From NCBI RefSeq assembly GCF_016653615.1, contig NZ_CP067393.1, forward strand, positions 744,001 to 808,000: 64,000 nt of DNA. The letters run 5' to 3'. The position numbers were made by a program, and so were the translations under genes. Of this stretch, positions 1-8,342 are shown piece by piece (the first letter of the stretch is position 1; every line of letters begins with the position of its first letter). The notes under the pieces are model-generated. The model was not told the DNA's origin. It ran no database searches and saw nothing but the letters and a program-made list of their open reading frames with translations. Source of the DNA: Entomomonas asaccharolytica (lineage in GTDB: Bacteria; Pseudomonadota; Gammaproteobacteria; Pseudomonadales; Pseudomonadaceae).

Positions 1-1
1 C

Positions 2-688
2 CCTCAGTTATTAGAAGCACAACGCCAATATATTGGTGGCTTAGCGGTGCGTGCTGCGCAGGCAGTAGGCTATGAAAATGCAGGCACAGTGGAGTTTTTG
101 CTGTCAGATAACAATTTCTATTTTATGGAAATGAATACCCGTGTTCAGGTAGAGCATACTATTACTGAAGAAATTACGGGTATTGATATTGTCAGAGAGC
201 AAATTAGAATTGCTGCTGGTGAACCTTTATCGGTTAGGCAGGAAGATGTTAAGTTTAGAGGTTATGCCTTGCAGTTCCGTATTAATGCGGAAGACCCGAA
301 AAATAATTTCTTACCAACCTTTGGTAGAGTAAGCCATTATTATGCGCCTGGTGGCCCTGGTGTAAGAACAGATACAGCTATTTATACAGGCTATACTGTG
401 CCACCTTATTATGACTCGATGTGTCTTAAATTAGTGGTGTGGGCGTTAACTTGGGAAGAGGCTGTTAATAGGGGCGCACGTGCTTTAGATGATATGCGCT
501 TGCAAGGGGTTAAAACCACAGCCACTTATTACCAAGAAATTTTAAAACACCCTGATTTTAGATCAGGCCATTTTAATACTAGCTTTGTTGATTCTCATCC
601 TGAGTTGAGTGAATACTCAAGTAAACGCAGACCTGAAGAATTAGCAATAGCAATCTCTGCAGCTATTGCTGCTTATACTGGTTTATAA
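2..688 (+). CDS. pycA: Pyruvate carboxylase biotin-carboxylase subunit A, C-terminal part
   Basis: The reading frame enters open from the left edge, so only the last 228 or so residues are present. They carry the end of the ATP-grasp domain (motif EMNTRVQVEH, with the catalytic Arg) and then the biotin-carboxylase C-terminal domain (YALQFRINAEDP). The family carboxylates biotin using ATP and bicarbonate. The partner gene 17 bp downstream encodes a carboxyltransferase/biotin-carrier chain, which makes this subunit A of a two-subunit pyruvate carboxylase, as in Pseudomonas, rather than the AccC of fatty-acid synthesis. The internal GTG at 47 is not a real start, because codons in frame before it (GGLAV) continue the domain. 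AccC would be the alternative; the pairing argues against it. Confidence 0.9.
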   Translation, partial: PQLLEAQRQYIGGLAVRAAQAVGYENAGTVEFLLSDNNFYFMEMNTRVQVEHTITEEITGIDIVREQIRIAAGEPLSVRQEDVKFRGYALQFRINAEDPKNNFLPTFGRVSHYYAPGGPGVRTDTAIYTGYTVPPYYDSMCLKLVVWALTWEEAVNRGARALDDMRLQGVKTTATYYQEILKHPDFRSGHFNTSFVDSHPELSEYSSKRRPEELAIAISAAIAAYTGL

Positions 689-705
689 CAGCAAGGTAGA
701 TATAA

Positions 706-2511
706 ATGACTAAAAAAATTCTTATAACAGATACTATCCTTCGTGATGCCCATCAGTCTTTATTAGCAACTCGTTTTCGCACTGAGGATATGTTACCTAT
801 TTGTGATAAGTTAGATAAAGTAGGTTACTGGTCTTTAGAAGTATGGGGTGGTGCTACCTTTGATGTTTGTGTACGGTTTTTAAAAGAAGACCCTTGGGAG
901 CGTTTACGCCAATTAAGAAAAGCGTTACCTAATACCCGTTTGCAAATGTTGCTACGGGGTCAGAATTTATTAGGCTATCGTCATTATAGTGATGATGTGG
1001 TGCAAGCCTTTGTAGCCAAAGCAGCAGAAAATGGTATCGATGTATTCCGTATTTTTGATGCGATGAATGATGTGCGTAATCTGCAAGCAGCTATTGATGC
1101 TGTCAATAAAGCAGGTAAGCACGCACAAGGTACTATTAGTTATACCACTAGCCCTGTGCATACTATTGAGTCTTTTGTAGAGCAAGCAAAACAAATGGCT
1201 GATATGGGTGTGCAGTCGATAGCTATTAAAGATATGGCTGGCTTACTTACACCTTTTGTGACAGGTGATTTAGTCAAAGCATTAAAAGAGGCTTTAGATT
1301 TACCAGTGTTTATCCATTCCCATGATACGGCTGGTTTATCTACTATGTGTCAGTTAAAAGCGATTGAGAATGGCGCTGATCATATTGATACCGCAATTTC
1401 TAGTATGGCATGGGGTACGAGCCATCCTGCTACCGAGTCAATGGTGGCGGCTTTACGTGATACGCCTTATGACACTGGTTTAGACTTGGAACTAATTCAA
1501 GAAATTGGTATGTATTTCTACGAAGTGCGTAAAAAATATCACCAATTTGAAAGCCCATTTACTGGGGTTGATACACGTGTACAAGCAAATCAAGTGCCTG
1601 GCGGTATGATTTCTAATCTTGCTAACCAAATGCGTGAGCAAGGTGCTTTAAATCGTATTAATGATTTATTTGAGGAAATTCCAAGGGTGCGTAAGGATTT
1701 AGGTTATCCTCCATTAGTAACGCCAACTTCACAAATTGTGGGTACTCAGGCGTTATTTAATGTGCTTTCTGGTGAGCGTTATAAGACCATTACGAATGAA
1801 GTTAAACTTTATTTAGAAGGTCGTTATGGTAAAGCACCAGGAGAAATTAACGAGGAGTTACGCTTCCAAGCAATTGGTAATTCATTTGTGATTACTACAC
1901 GCCCTGCTGATTATTTAGAACCAGAGATGGAGCAGTTAAGAACTGAAATTGGTGATTTAGCTACTTCTGAAGAAGATGTATTAACTTATGCTATGTTCCC
2001 TGATATTGGTCGTAAATATTTAGAAGAACGTGCTGCTGGCACTTTAAAACCAGAAGAGTTATTGCCTATTCCTAGCGCAGGTAGTGCAGGTGCTGCTGTA
2101 TCTAGTGAAGGTGTAAGTGAGTTTGTGGTGGATGTACATGGTGAAAGTTACCGCATTGATATTAAGGGTGCTAGTGCTAAGGCTAAGGGAAAACGCCACT
2201 TCTACTTAACGGTAGATGGTATTCCGCAAGAGGTTGTATTTGAGCAATTAGTTTCTGGTGAGAGTGCTTCTGGTGGTCGTAAGCAGGCTTCTAAAGAGGG
2301 TGATGTATCGGTTGGTATGACGGGTACGGTTGTGGATGTATTAGTAAAAGAGGGTGATACTGTTAAAAAAGGTCAAGCACTCTTTATTACTGAAGCAATG
2401 AAAATGGAAACAGAAATTCAAGCCCCTATCGATGGCGTTGTTAAAGCCATTTATATTAAGGGTGGCGATGCCGTTAACCAAGGTGAGTTACTGATAGAAA
2501 TTGAGGGATAA
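706..2511 (+). CDS. oadA: Pyruvate carboxylase subunit B (OadA-like carboxyltransferase with biotin carrier)
   Basis: This 601-residue cytoplasmic protein transfers the carboxyl group from biotin to pyruvate to give oxaloacetate, feeding the TCA cycle. The N-terminal HMGL-like TIM barrel starts with DTILRDAHQS (about residues 9-18). It has the active-site lysine in AIKDMAG (about 175) and metal-binding histidines in HSHDTAG (about 206). The PYC/OADA conserved domain follows, and the C-terminus is a biotinyl domain with EAMKM, where Lys566 is the expected biotinylation site. Family members are often named oxaloacetate decarboxylase alpha (oadA) or pycB. No sodium-pump beta or gamma subunits are adjacent and a biotin carboxylase lies just upstream, so the anaplerotic carboxylase role is favoured. 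It is co-transcribed with the upstream gene. Confidence 0.92.
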   Translation: MTKKILITDTILRDAHQSLLATRFRTEDMLPICDKLDKVGYWSLEVWGGATFDVCVRFLKEDPWERLRQLRKALPNTRLQMLLRGQNLLGYRHYSDDVVQAFVAKAAENGIDVFRIFDAMNDVRNLQAAIDAVNKAGKHAQGTISYTTSPVHTIESFVEQAKQMADMGVQSIAIKDMAGLLTPFVTGDLVKALKEALDLPVFIHSHDTAGLSTMCQLKAIENGADHIDTAISSMAWGTSHPATESMVAALRDTPYDTGLDLELIQEIGMYFYEVRKKYHQFESPFTGVDTRVQANQVPGGMISNLANQMREQGALNRINDLFEEIPRVRKDLGYPPLVTPTSQIVGTQALFNVLSGERYKTITNEVKLYLEGRYGKAPGEINEELRFQAIGNSFVITTRPADYLEPEMEQLRTEIGDLATSEEDVLTYAMFPDIGRKYLEERAAGTLKPEELLPIPSAGSAGAAVSSEGVSEFVVDVHGESYRIDIKGASAKAKGKRHFYLTVDGIPQEVVFEQLVSGESASGGRKQASKEGDVSVGMTGTVVDVLVKEGDTVKKGQALFITEAMKMETEIQAPIDGVVKAIYIKGGDAVNQGELLIEIEG

Positions 2512-2625
2512 TTATTAAACCATAAATGTGACTAACAGCACTAAACCATTATTGATAGGCTGCTAAAATACAACTTGTTATATTTTATAACGGATTTAAT
2601 TTGTTGAATTAATAAGGTAATTAAT

Positions 2626-3657
2626 ATGAACAAGGGACGAATTAGTAAAACTAATCTATTAATAGGTAGTGCTTTAGTTGCAGTAATGCTTTATGGTTGT
2701 GGTGGTGGAGATGATAAAAAAGCATCAACCACTAATGGGGCAACAAAATCAACAGCCTCTTCTGCTTCATCTTCTAAACAAAAATCTGGTTCTTCAGCCG
2801 AAAATTTAGATAAAAAACTTGGTGTTTATATTAAATGCTATAACTCATCAAGAAGAATAGATAATTCTATTAATCGTTATACTGGTTGGGTTAAAGATAT
2901 GGAACAAGGCCCAACAGGTAAAGAAAGAAATGTATATGGGTTATACAGTGTTGATTTGAAAGGTATTACTGAGTGTAAAACCAAAATTACTGATGTGGCT
3001 GCATTAGCCCCTGTTACTGATTTAGATAAAGCGGCTGTGGCTTTTGCTAACGATGCAGAAACTGTAGGTAAATTAATCGATGAGCTTTATAGTTACTACG
3101 ATCAAAAAGACTATAAAGATGATGAGTTTAAAAAAGGTAAAGAGCTTCATACGCCATTTGCTAGCAGTGCTAAGCAATATTTAATAAGTGCCAACACATT
3201 TGCTGCTTTGATTGATGTAGAAAATGATAAAAGACAAGTTGAACAATTAGCAGAAATTGAAAAGCAACAAGGTAAGAATGCTAATTACTATCGACTATCC
3301 ATTATGGTTCAATCTAAGAAAATAGCTAATTTATTGTATCAAGACAATTTTTCTGTAGATCAGGCAAAAGAGTTAATTGATCAGTATAGTAAAACTGTAG
3401 ATGCCGCTTCAGATTATTATGATGATCCAAACAATAAAGACGCTATGAAAAAATTAGGCATGATGACTGATTCAAAACTTCGATCAGTTATTAGTGCGGC
3501 AAAAGATTTTAATAAATTGGCCAAAGAACGTTATAGAGGTGTGCGTGATAATAAGCCTGTTAGATCATCAAATCCTAGTACCGCTAAACACACTACGGGT
3601 ACAGTACAAAATGTACAAGCTAAGTATAATGATTTAGTAAATACATTTAATCGTTAA
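2626..3657 (+). CDS. DUF3829 (YiiG-like) lipoprotein
   Basis: The 343-residue protein starts with a lipoprotein signal: a basic start, a hydrophobic stretch and a lipobox ending YGC (Cys25), followed by a Gly/Asp-rich and Ser/Thr/Lys-rich linker to about residue 60. The mature part begins LDKKLGVYIKCYN and is largely helical, which resembles the DUF3829/YiiG family of putative envelope lipoproteins. The function of that family is not established. An AAGG ribosome site lies 9 bp before the ATG. It has its own 114-bp upstream gap and a terminator directly downstream, so it is probably a single-gene unit. It most likely sits in the periplasm, anchored to a membrane. Confidence 0.75.
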   Translation: MNKGRISKTNLLIGSALVAVMLYGCGGGDDKKASTTNGATKSTASSASSSKQKSGSSAENLDKKLGVYIKCYNSSRRIDNSINRYTGWVKDMEQGPTGKERNVYGLYSVDLKGITECKTKITDVAALAPVTDLDKAAVAFANDAETVGKLIDELYSYYDQKDYKDDEFKKGKELHTPFASSAKQYLISANTFAALIDVENDKRQVEQLAEIEKQQGKNANYYRLSIMVQSKKIANLLYQDNFSVDQAKELIDQYSKTVDAASDYYDDPNNKDAMKKLGMMTDSKLRSVISAAKDFNKLAKERYRGVRDNKPVRSSNPSTAKHTTGTVQNVQAKYNDLVNTFNR

Positions 3658-3677
3658 TTTATTATTGTACTAATCTT

Positions 3678-3716
3678 AAGGGTAATACTTTACAAGTATT
3701 GCCCTTATTTTTATTT
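3678..3716 (+). terminator. Rho-independent terminator of the DUF3829 gene
   Basis: A 13-bp stem AAGGGTAATACTT / AAGTATTGCCCTT (one G-U pair) with a 3-nt loop is followed by ATTTTTATTT. It lies between two convergent genes and its T tract suits the plus strand. Confidence 0.8.
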
Positions 3717-3721
3717 GAAAG

Positions 3722-4345
3722 TTAGGTGGGAATCATGTTTTTCGGTAAATCTAAAATATCAACAATTACTTCCCCTGCTAGTTTTTTTCCTTGCTCTGTG
3801 TGCAAAGCTGGCTTATCACCTAAAAAAGTTAGCGTTGTTGTTGCCTTAATTGCTGCACCATAAATTGTACCTGTATAACTATCTAGGCCTGATGGAGTAT
3901 CCAAAGCTAACGTGGGTAAATTAAAAGCATTTAATTGATTTATAACCTGTTGCCAGTTATTAGACAGTGGTCGATTAAGACCAATACCAAATAAGCCATC
4001 TATTATTAGTGTAGGTTGAGTTGTTAACTGATCTAAATGAGTAATTTCAGGTAGCTTATTAATATGGCATAGCGCTAAGGCTTTTAAAGCAGCAGGGCTT
4101 GCCACTTGCTCTGGAATAAAAAGCGTAATTTGATAATCTCGCGAGTGTAAATTTAACCCCGCCCATAAAGCATCCCCTCCATTATTTCCTGTACCTACAG
4201 CAATTAATATATGGCTAGAAGTGGGGTAGTGGATATTCACCCAATCAGCAGTAGAGCGTGCAGCACGCTGCATTAAATCAATCCCTGCTTTATCGGCAGT
4301 TTGTTCTATTTGGCGGAGTTGGGAGAGGGTGTAGGTTGGATTCAT
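3722..4345 (-). CDS. nnrE: NAD(P)H-hydrate epimerase (YjeF N-terminal domain only)
   Basis: This protein of 207 residues is a YjeF_N domain, which epimerises the R form of damaged NAD(P)H hydrate so that a dehydratase can repair it. The signature GTGNNGGDA lies at residues 51-59, the expected catalytic Asp is in DGLFGIG (Asp116), and LDTPSGLD is at 148-155. In many bacteria, including most Pseudomonas, this domain is fused to the NnrD dehydratase. Here the protein stops after the first domain and no dehydratase gene adjoins. The Gly that usually follows NNGGD is Ala. No clear ribosome site is visible before the ATG. It may be transcribed with the upstream unknown pair, 58 bp away. Confidence 0.82.
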   Translation of the reverse strand: MNPTYTLSQLRQIEQTADKAGIDLMQRAARSTADWVNIHYPTSSHILIAVGTGNNGGDALWAGLNLHSRDYQITLFIPEQVASPAALKALALCHINKLPEITHLDQLTTQPTLIIDGLFGIGLNRPLSNNWQQVINQLNAFNLPTLALDTPSGLDSYTGTIYGAAIKATTTLTFLGDKPALHTEQGKKLAGEVIVDILDLPKNMIPT

Positions 4346-4403
4346 ATTATTTGCTGATACTTTTTATTATTAGGGGAAATGATTCTATTTTCTTACTTCT
4401 TGA

Positions 4404-4739
4404 TTAAATACCATCTCTAGCCATTGTAACCTGTGAACGCTTCTTCCATGCTATAGTTTTTAAACACGCAATTGCATGTTCATCATCTGCAAGGTTTTTT
4501 ATTACACTTTTGATTTCACTAATTGCTACAGATGTTAATGATCTTGCAGTCCCTATAGGACCAGACGGTCTAGGAACATAATTGAATGTTGTGGTACAGG
4601 ATTTGCTATCAGCTACCATTTGATAAACTAATAATACAAGGTCTTCGCTTATATTCCATTGTTTAGCTGCTTGTCCATACCACTTAGATAATATTTTATG
4701 CATATTTTCAGTGGTATATAAATCAACTAATTGTGACAT
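4404..4739 (-). CDS. Unrecognised 111-residue cytoplasmic protein, coupled to the upstream secreted protein
   Basis: I do not recognise this protein. It has no signal peptide or membrane segment and looks mainly helical, with a central FNYVPRPSGPIG stretch and a basic end (WKKRSQ). A strong ribosome site (GGGAGAG) lies inside the end of the upstream gene, and only 2 bp separate that gene's stop from this ATG, so translation is probably coupled. The upstream gene encodes a secreted protein, which makes the pair look like a small cassette. An immunity or chaperone role is one possibility, but no toxin domain is visible in either protein. Confidence 0.6.
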   Translation of the reverse strand: MSQLVDLYTTENMHKILSKWYGQAAKQWNISEDLVLLVYQMVADSKSCTTTFNYVPRPSGPIGTARSLTSVAISEIKSVIKNLADDEHAIACLKTIAWKKRSQVTMARDGI

Positions 4740-4741
4740 AC

Positions 4742-5239
4742 TTACTCTCCCTGTTTTATAGTGGATAAAATTCGTTTTATCTCTGAATCAGTAAATCCTG
4801 TAAAGTCTATTAAATAATAATAATCTTTCTTATCATTAATAAAGAAAACACTTTTATATATTTTGTTAGCTGCTTTAAACTCATCATCAATGATTAATAT
4901 TTGATAATCCTTAGTTATTAATTCAATAACTGGTGTATTGCATGGAAACTCCCATTTATTAAATAATTGTTCCGCTCTTTTTTCTTTATCTCCAAAACTT
5001 TCTGGAATTAATTGAAAGCCAATATATTTATTTTTATCATAGATTAATATAGGGGAATCAGAACCATAAAGCATTTGCTTGGGTGGTGGAACATCAAAGG
5101 ATAACTTATTCAATAATCTATTGTTAAAGGTAAGTTCTTTTGATTGTTGATACTTTAACTCTTGCGAAACTATTTTACATTCATTAGCAATAACAAAACT
5201 ACTATATAAAAGAGCAATAAATAATATAATCTTTTTCAC
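4742..5239 (-). CDS. Unrecognised secreted protein, first gene of a two-gene unit
   Basis: This 165-residue protein has a clear Sec signal peptide (MKKIILFIALLYSSFVIA, cleavage near residue 19). The mature part is lysine- and aromatic-rich, with two cysteines (about residues 21 and 99) that could form a disulfide in the periplasm. I recognise no family. It is the first gene of a unit with the 111-residue gene that follows 2 bp later. A metG terminator stands upstream, so the pair has its own promoter within about 45 bp or is weakly read through. The base composition is very AT-rich, even for this window. Confidence 0.65.
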   Translation of the reverse strand: MKKIILFIALLYSSFVIANECKIVSQELKYQQSKELTFNNRLLNKLSFDVPPPKQMLYGSDSPILIYDKNKYIGFQLIPESFGDKEKRAEQLFNKWEFPCNTPVIELITKDYQILIIDDEFKAANKIYKSVFFINDKKDYYYLIDFTGFTDSEIKRILSTIKQGE

Positions 5240-5276
5240 GCATAACTCCTTTTACTAGTTGTGTTTTAAGCATACT

Positions 5277-5308
5277 AAAATAAAATGCCCTCAACAAGAG
5301 GGCATATT
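5277..5308 (-). terminator. metG terminator
   Basis: An 8-bp stem ATGCCCTC / GAGGGCAT with a 5-nt loop is followed on the minus strand by TTTATTTTAG. It lies just after the metG stop. Confidence 0.8.
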
Positions 5309-5351
5309 TGTTTTACTTTAATGATGAGTTGAGGGGTAATAATTATAATGG

Positions 5352-7382
5352 CTATTTAACCCTTTGCCCTGGTATTGCACCGCTATCTGGACTTAGTAAG
5401 TAAATTTCTTCACCACCAGGACCAGCAGCCATTACCATACCTTCCGACATACCAAAACGCATTTTTCTTGGTTTTAGATTGGCTACCATTACTGTTAAAC
5501 GACCTTCTAATTTACTGGGGTCTTTATAAGCACTTTTAATCCCTGCAAAGACATTACGTTGTTGGTCACCAATATCCAAGGTTAATTGTAATAGTTTATC
5601 TGCACCTTCTACATGTTGTGCTTTGATAATTTTTGCCACACGCATATCTACTGCAGCAAAAGCATCATATTCAATTTCAGGGGCTAATGGGTCTTTTGTT
5701 AACTCGCCATTGCCTTTAGGCGCACTTTCTGCTTTTAGGTCTTCTTTAGAGGCTTCTACCATGGCATTCACTTGATCTTGTTCAATACGTGTCATTAAGG
5801 GTTTAAACTCATTAAGTTGATGATTAGCTAAAGGCGTTTGATAATCAGCCCATATTAAAGGCTCAATATTTAAATAAGCTTCTGCTTTATTAGCTAATTC
5901 AGGTAATACAGGTTTTAAAGTAAGCACTAATAAACGGAATAGATTAATACCTAATGCACAAATCTCCTGTACTTCTTGTTGTTTACCTTCTTGTTTATTT
6001 AAAGCCCAAGGTGCTTTGTCAGCAATCCACGCGTTAGCTTGGTCTGCTAACGCCATAATTTCACGCATTGCTTTGTTAAAGTCACGTGCTTCATAAGCTT
6101 CTGCAATTGTTGGAATAGTATCTTGGAAGGCTTGCCATAATTGTGGAGCAGGATTGGCTTCTACTAATATGCCATTATTACCACGGGCAATAAAACCAGC
6201 ACAACGACTCGCAATATTAACTACTTTGCCCACTAAATCTGAGTTTACCTTTTGAATAAAATCTTCAAGGCTTAAATCCAGATCATCCACAGTACGCGTA
6301 AGCTTACTTGCGTAGTAATAGCGTAAGTATTCTGGTTGTAAGTGGTCTAAGTAGGTGCGAGCTTTAATAAATGTCCCTCTTGACTTGGACATTTTTGAGC
6401 CATTAACGGTTAGGTAGCCATGGACATTAATCGCAGTAGGTTTGCGATAACCTGCACCTTCTAGCATTGCAGGCCAAAATAGGGCGTGGAAGTTAACAAT
6501 ATCTTTACCAATAAAATGGTAAACCTCTGCCTCAGAATCTTTTTTCCAAAAACTATCAAAATCTAGTTGTGGATGTTGTTTGCATAAGTTTAATAAGCTA
6601 GCCATATAGCCAATAGGTGCATCTAGCCATACATAGAAAAACTTATTTGGTTCACCAGGAATTTCAAAACCAAAATAAGGAGCATCACGAGAAATATCCC
6701 ACTCTTGTAAACCAGCATCTAACCATTCAGCTAATTTATTAGCAACAGATTCTTGCAGAGTACCACTGCGTGTCCAAGTTTTAAGCATTTCTGTGAAATC
6801 TGGTAATTTAAAGAAGAAATGCATTGATTCTTTAAGTACTGGGATAGCGCCAGAGATAGTGGATCTTGGATTTTTTAATTCCGTTGCATCATAAGTTGCA
6901 CTGCATTTTTCACAGTTGTCACCGTATTGATCTTCTGCGCCACAACGAGGACATGTGCCTTTAATAAAACGATCGGCTAAGAACATTTTCTTTTCAGGGT
7001 CAAAATACTGGGTTACTGGGCGAGCAGCTATATGATTATTTTCTTTTAGCTGTAAATAAATCTTTTCTGATAGTTCTTTATTCTCAGGGCTATGGGTTGA
7101 GTAAAAATTATCAAATGCTACAAAGAAATCAGCAAAGTCTTTGCTGTGTTCTGCACGAACGTTATCAATTAATTGTTCTGGAGTAATCCCTTCCTTTTCA
7201 GCACGTAACATAATGGCTGACCCATGAGCGTCATCAGCACACACATAAATAGCTTGATGACCACGCATTTTTTGAAAACGAACCCAAATATCAGTTTGAA
7301 TATATTCAACTAAGTGACCTAAATGTATTGAACCATTGGCATAGGGTAAGGCACTGGTAACAAGTATTTTACGGGTTGTCAT
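5352..7382 (-). CDS. metG: Methionyl-tRNA synthetase
   Basis: This class I aminoacyl-tRNA synthetase charges tRNA-Met. From the chosen start it has 676 residues. [14 protein letters not shown] (about 9-22) is the HIGH region, a four-cysteine zinc knuckle CPRCG...CEKC lies near 145-160, and SKMSKS is near 330. The anticodon-binding helical domain follows, and a C-terminal OB-fold tRNA-binding/dimerisation domain covers about 567-676 (VDMRVAKI). An in-frame TTG at 7406 and ATG at 7403 lie upstream. I prefer the ATG at 7382 because [17 protein letters not shown] aligns with the start of Pseudomonas and E. coli MetG. It appears monocistronic, with its own terminator. Confidence 0.96.
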   Translation of the reverse strand: MTTRKILVTSALPYANGSIHLGHLVEYIQTDIWVRFQKMRGHQAIYVCADDAHGSAIMLRAEKEGITPEQLIDNVRAEHSKDFADFFVAFDNFYSTHSPENKELSEKIYLQLKENNHIAARPVTQYFDPEKKMFLADRFIKGTCPRCGAEDQYGDNCEKCSATYDATELKNPRSTISGAIPVLKESMHFFFKLPDFTEMLKTWTRSGTLQESVANKLAEWLDAGLQEWDISRDAPYFGFEIPGEPNKFFYVWLDAPIGYMASLLNLCKQHPQLDFDSFWKKDSEAEVYHFIGKDIVNFHALFWPAMLEGAGYRKPTAINVHGYLTVNGSKMSKSRGTFIKARTYLDHLQPEYLRYYYASKLTRTVDDLDLSLEDFIQKVNSDLVGKVVNIASRCAGFIARGNNGILVEANPAPQLWQAFQDTIPTIAEAYEARDFNKAMREIMALADQANAWIADKAPWALNKQEGKQQEVQEICALGINLFRLLVLTLKPVLPELANKAEAYLNIEPLIWADYQTPLANHQLNEFKPLMTRIEQDQVNAMVEASKEDLKAESAPKGNGELTKDPLAPEIEYDAFAAVDMRVAKIIKAQHVEGADKLLQLTLDIGDQQRNVFAGIKSAYKDPSKLEGRLTVMVANLKPRKMRFGMSEGMVMAAGPGGEEIYLLSPDSGAIPGQRVK

Positions 7383-7503
7383 GGTGTTTGCCGTTATTTC
7401 CATCAAGTTAAAAGGGTTATTGTACTAAATTTATTACACTTTGCCGTGTAAAATAAGTTAAATTAACCATCAATTATAGATAACAGTAGGCTTATTATTC
7501 CAG

Positions 7504-8229
7504 ATGAAAAATAATCTTTTTAGTAAATTATGGATTAGAAGCTGTTTATTACTTTGCTGCTTATTGGTGTTGCAAGGTTGTGTTTCTCAAACTATAAAAA
7601 GTATTGATTATAAAAATGATATTGTTAATGGTGCTGAGCAAGGAAATGCTGAAAAACAATTTTTATTAGGTTGGCATTATCAATATGGTTGGATTGTACC
7701 TAGAGATAATGGTCAGGCAGTTTATTGGTATGAGAGAAGTGCATGGCAAGGTAATGCTAAAGCTGAGTTTCACTTGGCGAATATGTTTGAAAAAGGCATA
7801 GGTACTGCTCAAAATAAAGCTCGTGCAATCTATTGGTATCGTAAAGCAGCCGCACAAAATTATATTGAAGCTCAGATTAATTTAGGTTGGCTTTATTTAT
7901 TGGGTGAAGACATTGATAAAAATAACGAAGAAGCACTTTACTGGTTTAAACGTGCTGCTGATCTAAATGATGGTGGTGCAATGGTTATTTTAGGTAGTTT
8001 ATACCGTTATGGACAAGGCGTTGCAAAGGATAGTCAGCAGGCTATATATTGGTATGAGTTGGCCACTAAACAGAATAGGGTAGTAGCAATGTTTTTGTTG
8101 GGTGATATGTATCAAAAAGGAGATGGAATAAATAAAAATATGTCATTAGCTAAAGCGTGGTTTCAAAAAGCAGCTAGCCAAGGTTATCAGCCAGCTAATG
8201 ATAGGTTAATGAATTTATTAAATAATTAG
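7504..8229 (+). CDS. Sel1-like repeat lipoprotein
   Basis: This 241-residue protein starts with a lipoprotein signal ending LQGC (Cys26). The rest is about five Sel1-type helical repeats, each near 36 residues with the A-x-W/YWY-x-A pattern (AVYWYERSA, AIYWYRKAA, ALYWFKRAA, AIYWYELAT, AKAWFQKAA). Sel1 repeats are TPR-like scaffolds for protein-protein contacts, and lipid-anchored versions are common in host-associated proteobacteria. The partner cannot be told from sequence. It is divergent from metG with about 120 bp between them, and precedes the autotransporter gene by 113 bp on the same strand. Confidence 0.85.
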   Translation: MKNNLFSKLWIRSCLLLCCLLVLQGCVSQTIKSIDYKNDIVNGAEQGNAEKQFLLGWHYQYGWIVPRDNGQAVYWYERSAWQGNAKAEFHLANMFEKGIGTAQNKARAIYWYRKAAAQNYIEAQINLGWLYLLGEDIDKNNEEALYWFKRAADLNDGGAMVILGSLYRYGQGVAKDSQQAIYWYELATKQNRVVAMFLLGDMYQKGDGINKNMSLAKAWFQKAASQGYQPANDRLMNLLNN

Positions 8230-8342
8230 CATATTAGTTATATTTTTGCAATAAGACTTAAAACTGAGTATATTTGATACAAATTTTTCTATGATTAATT
8301 ATAATAGAAAAAACCTTATAATGTTGTTAATGGAATAATATT

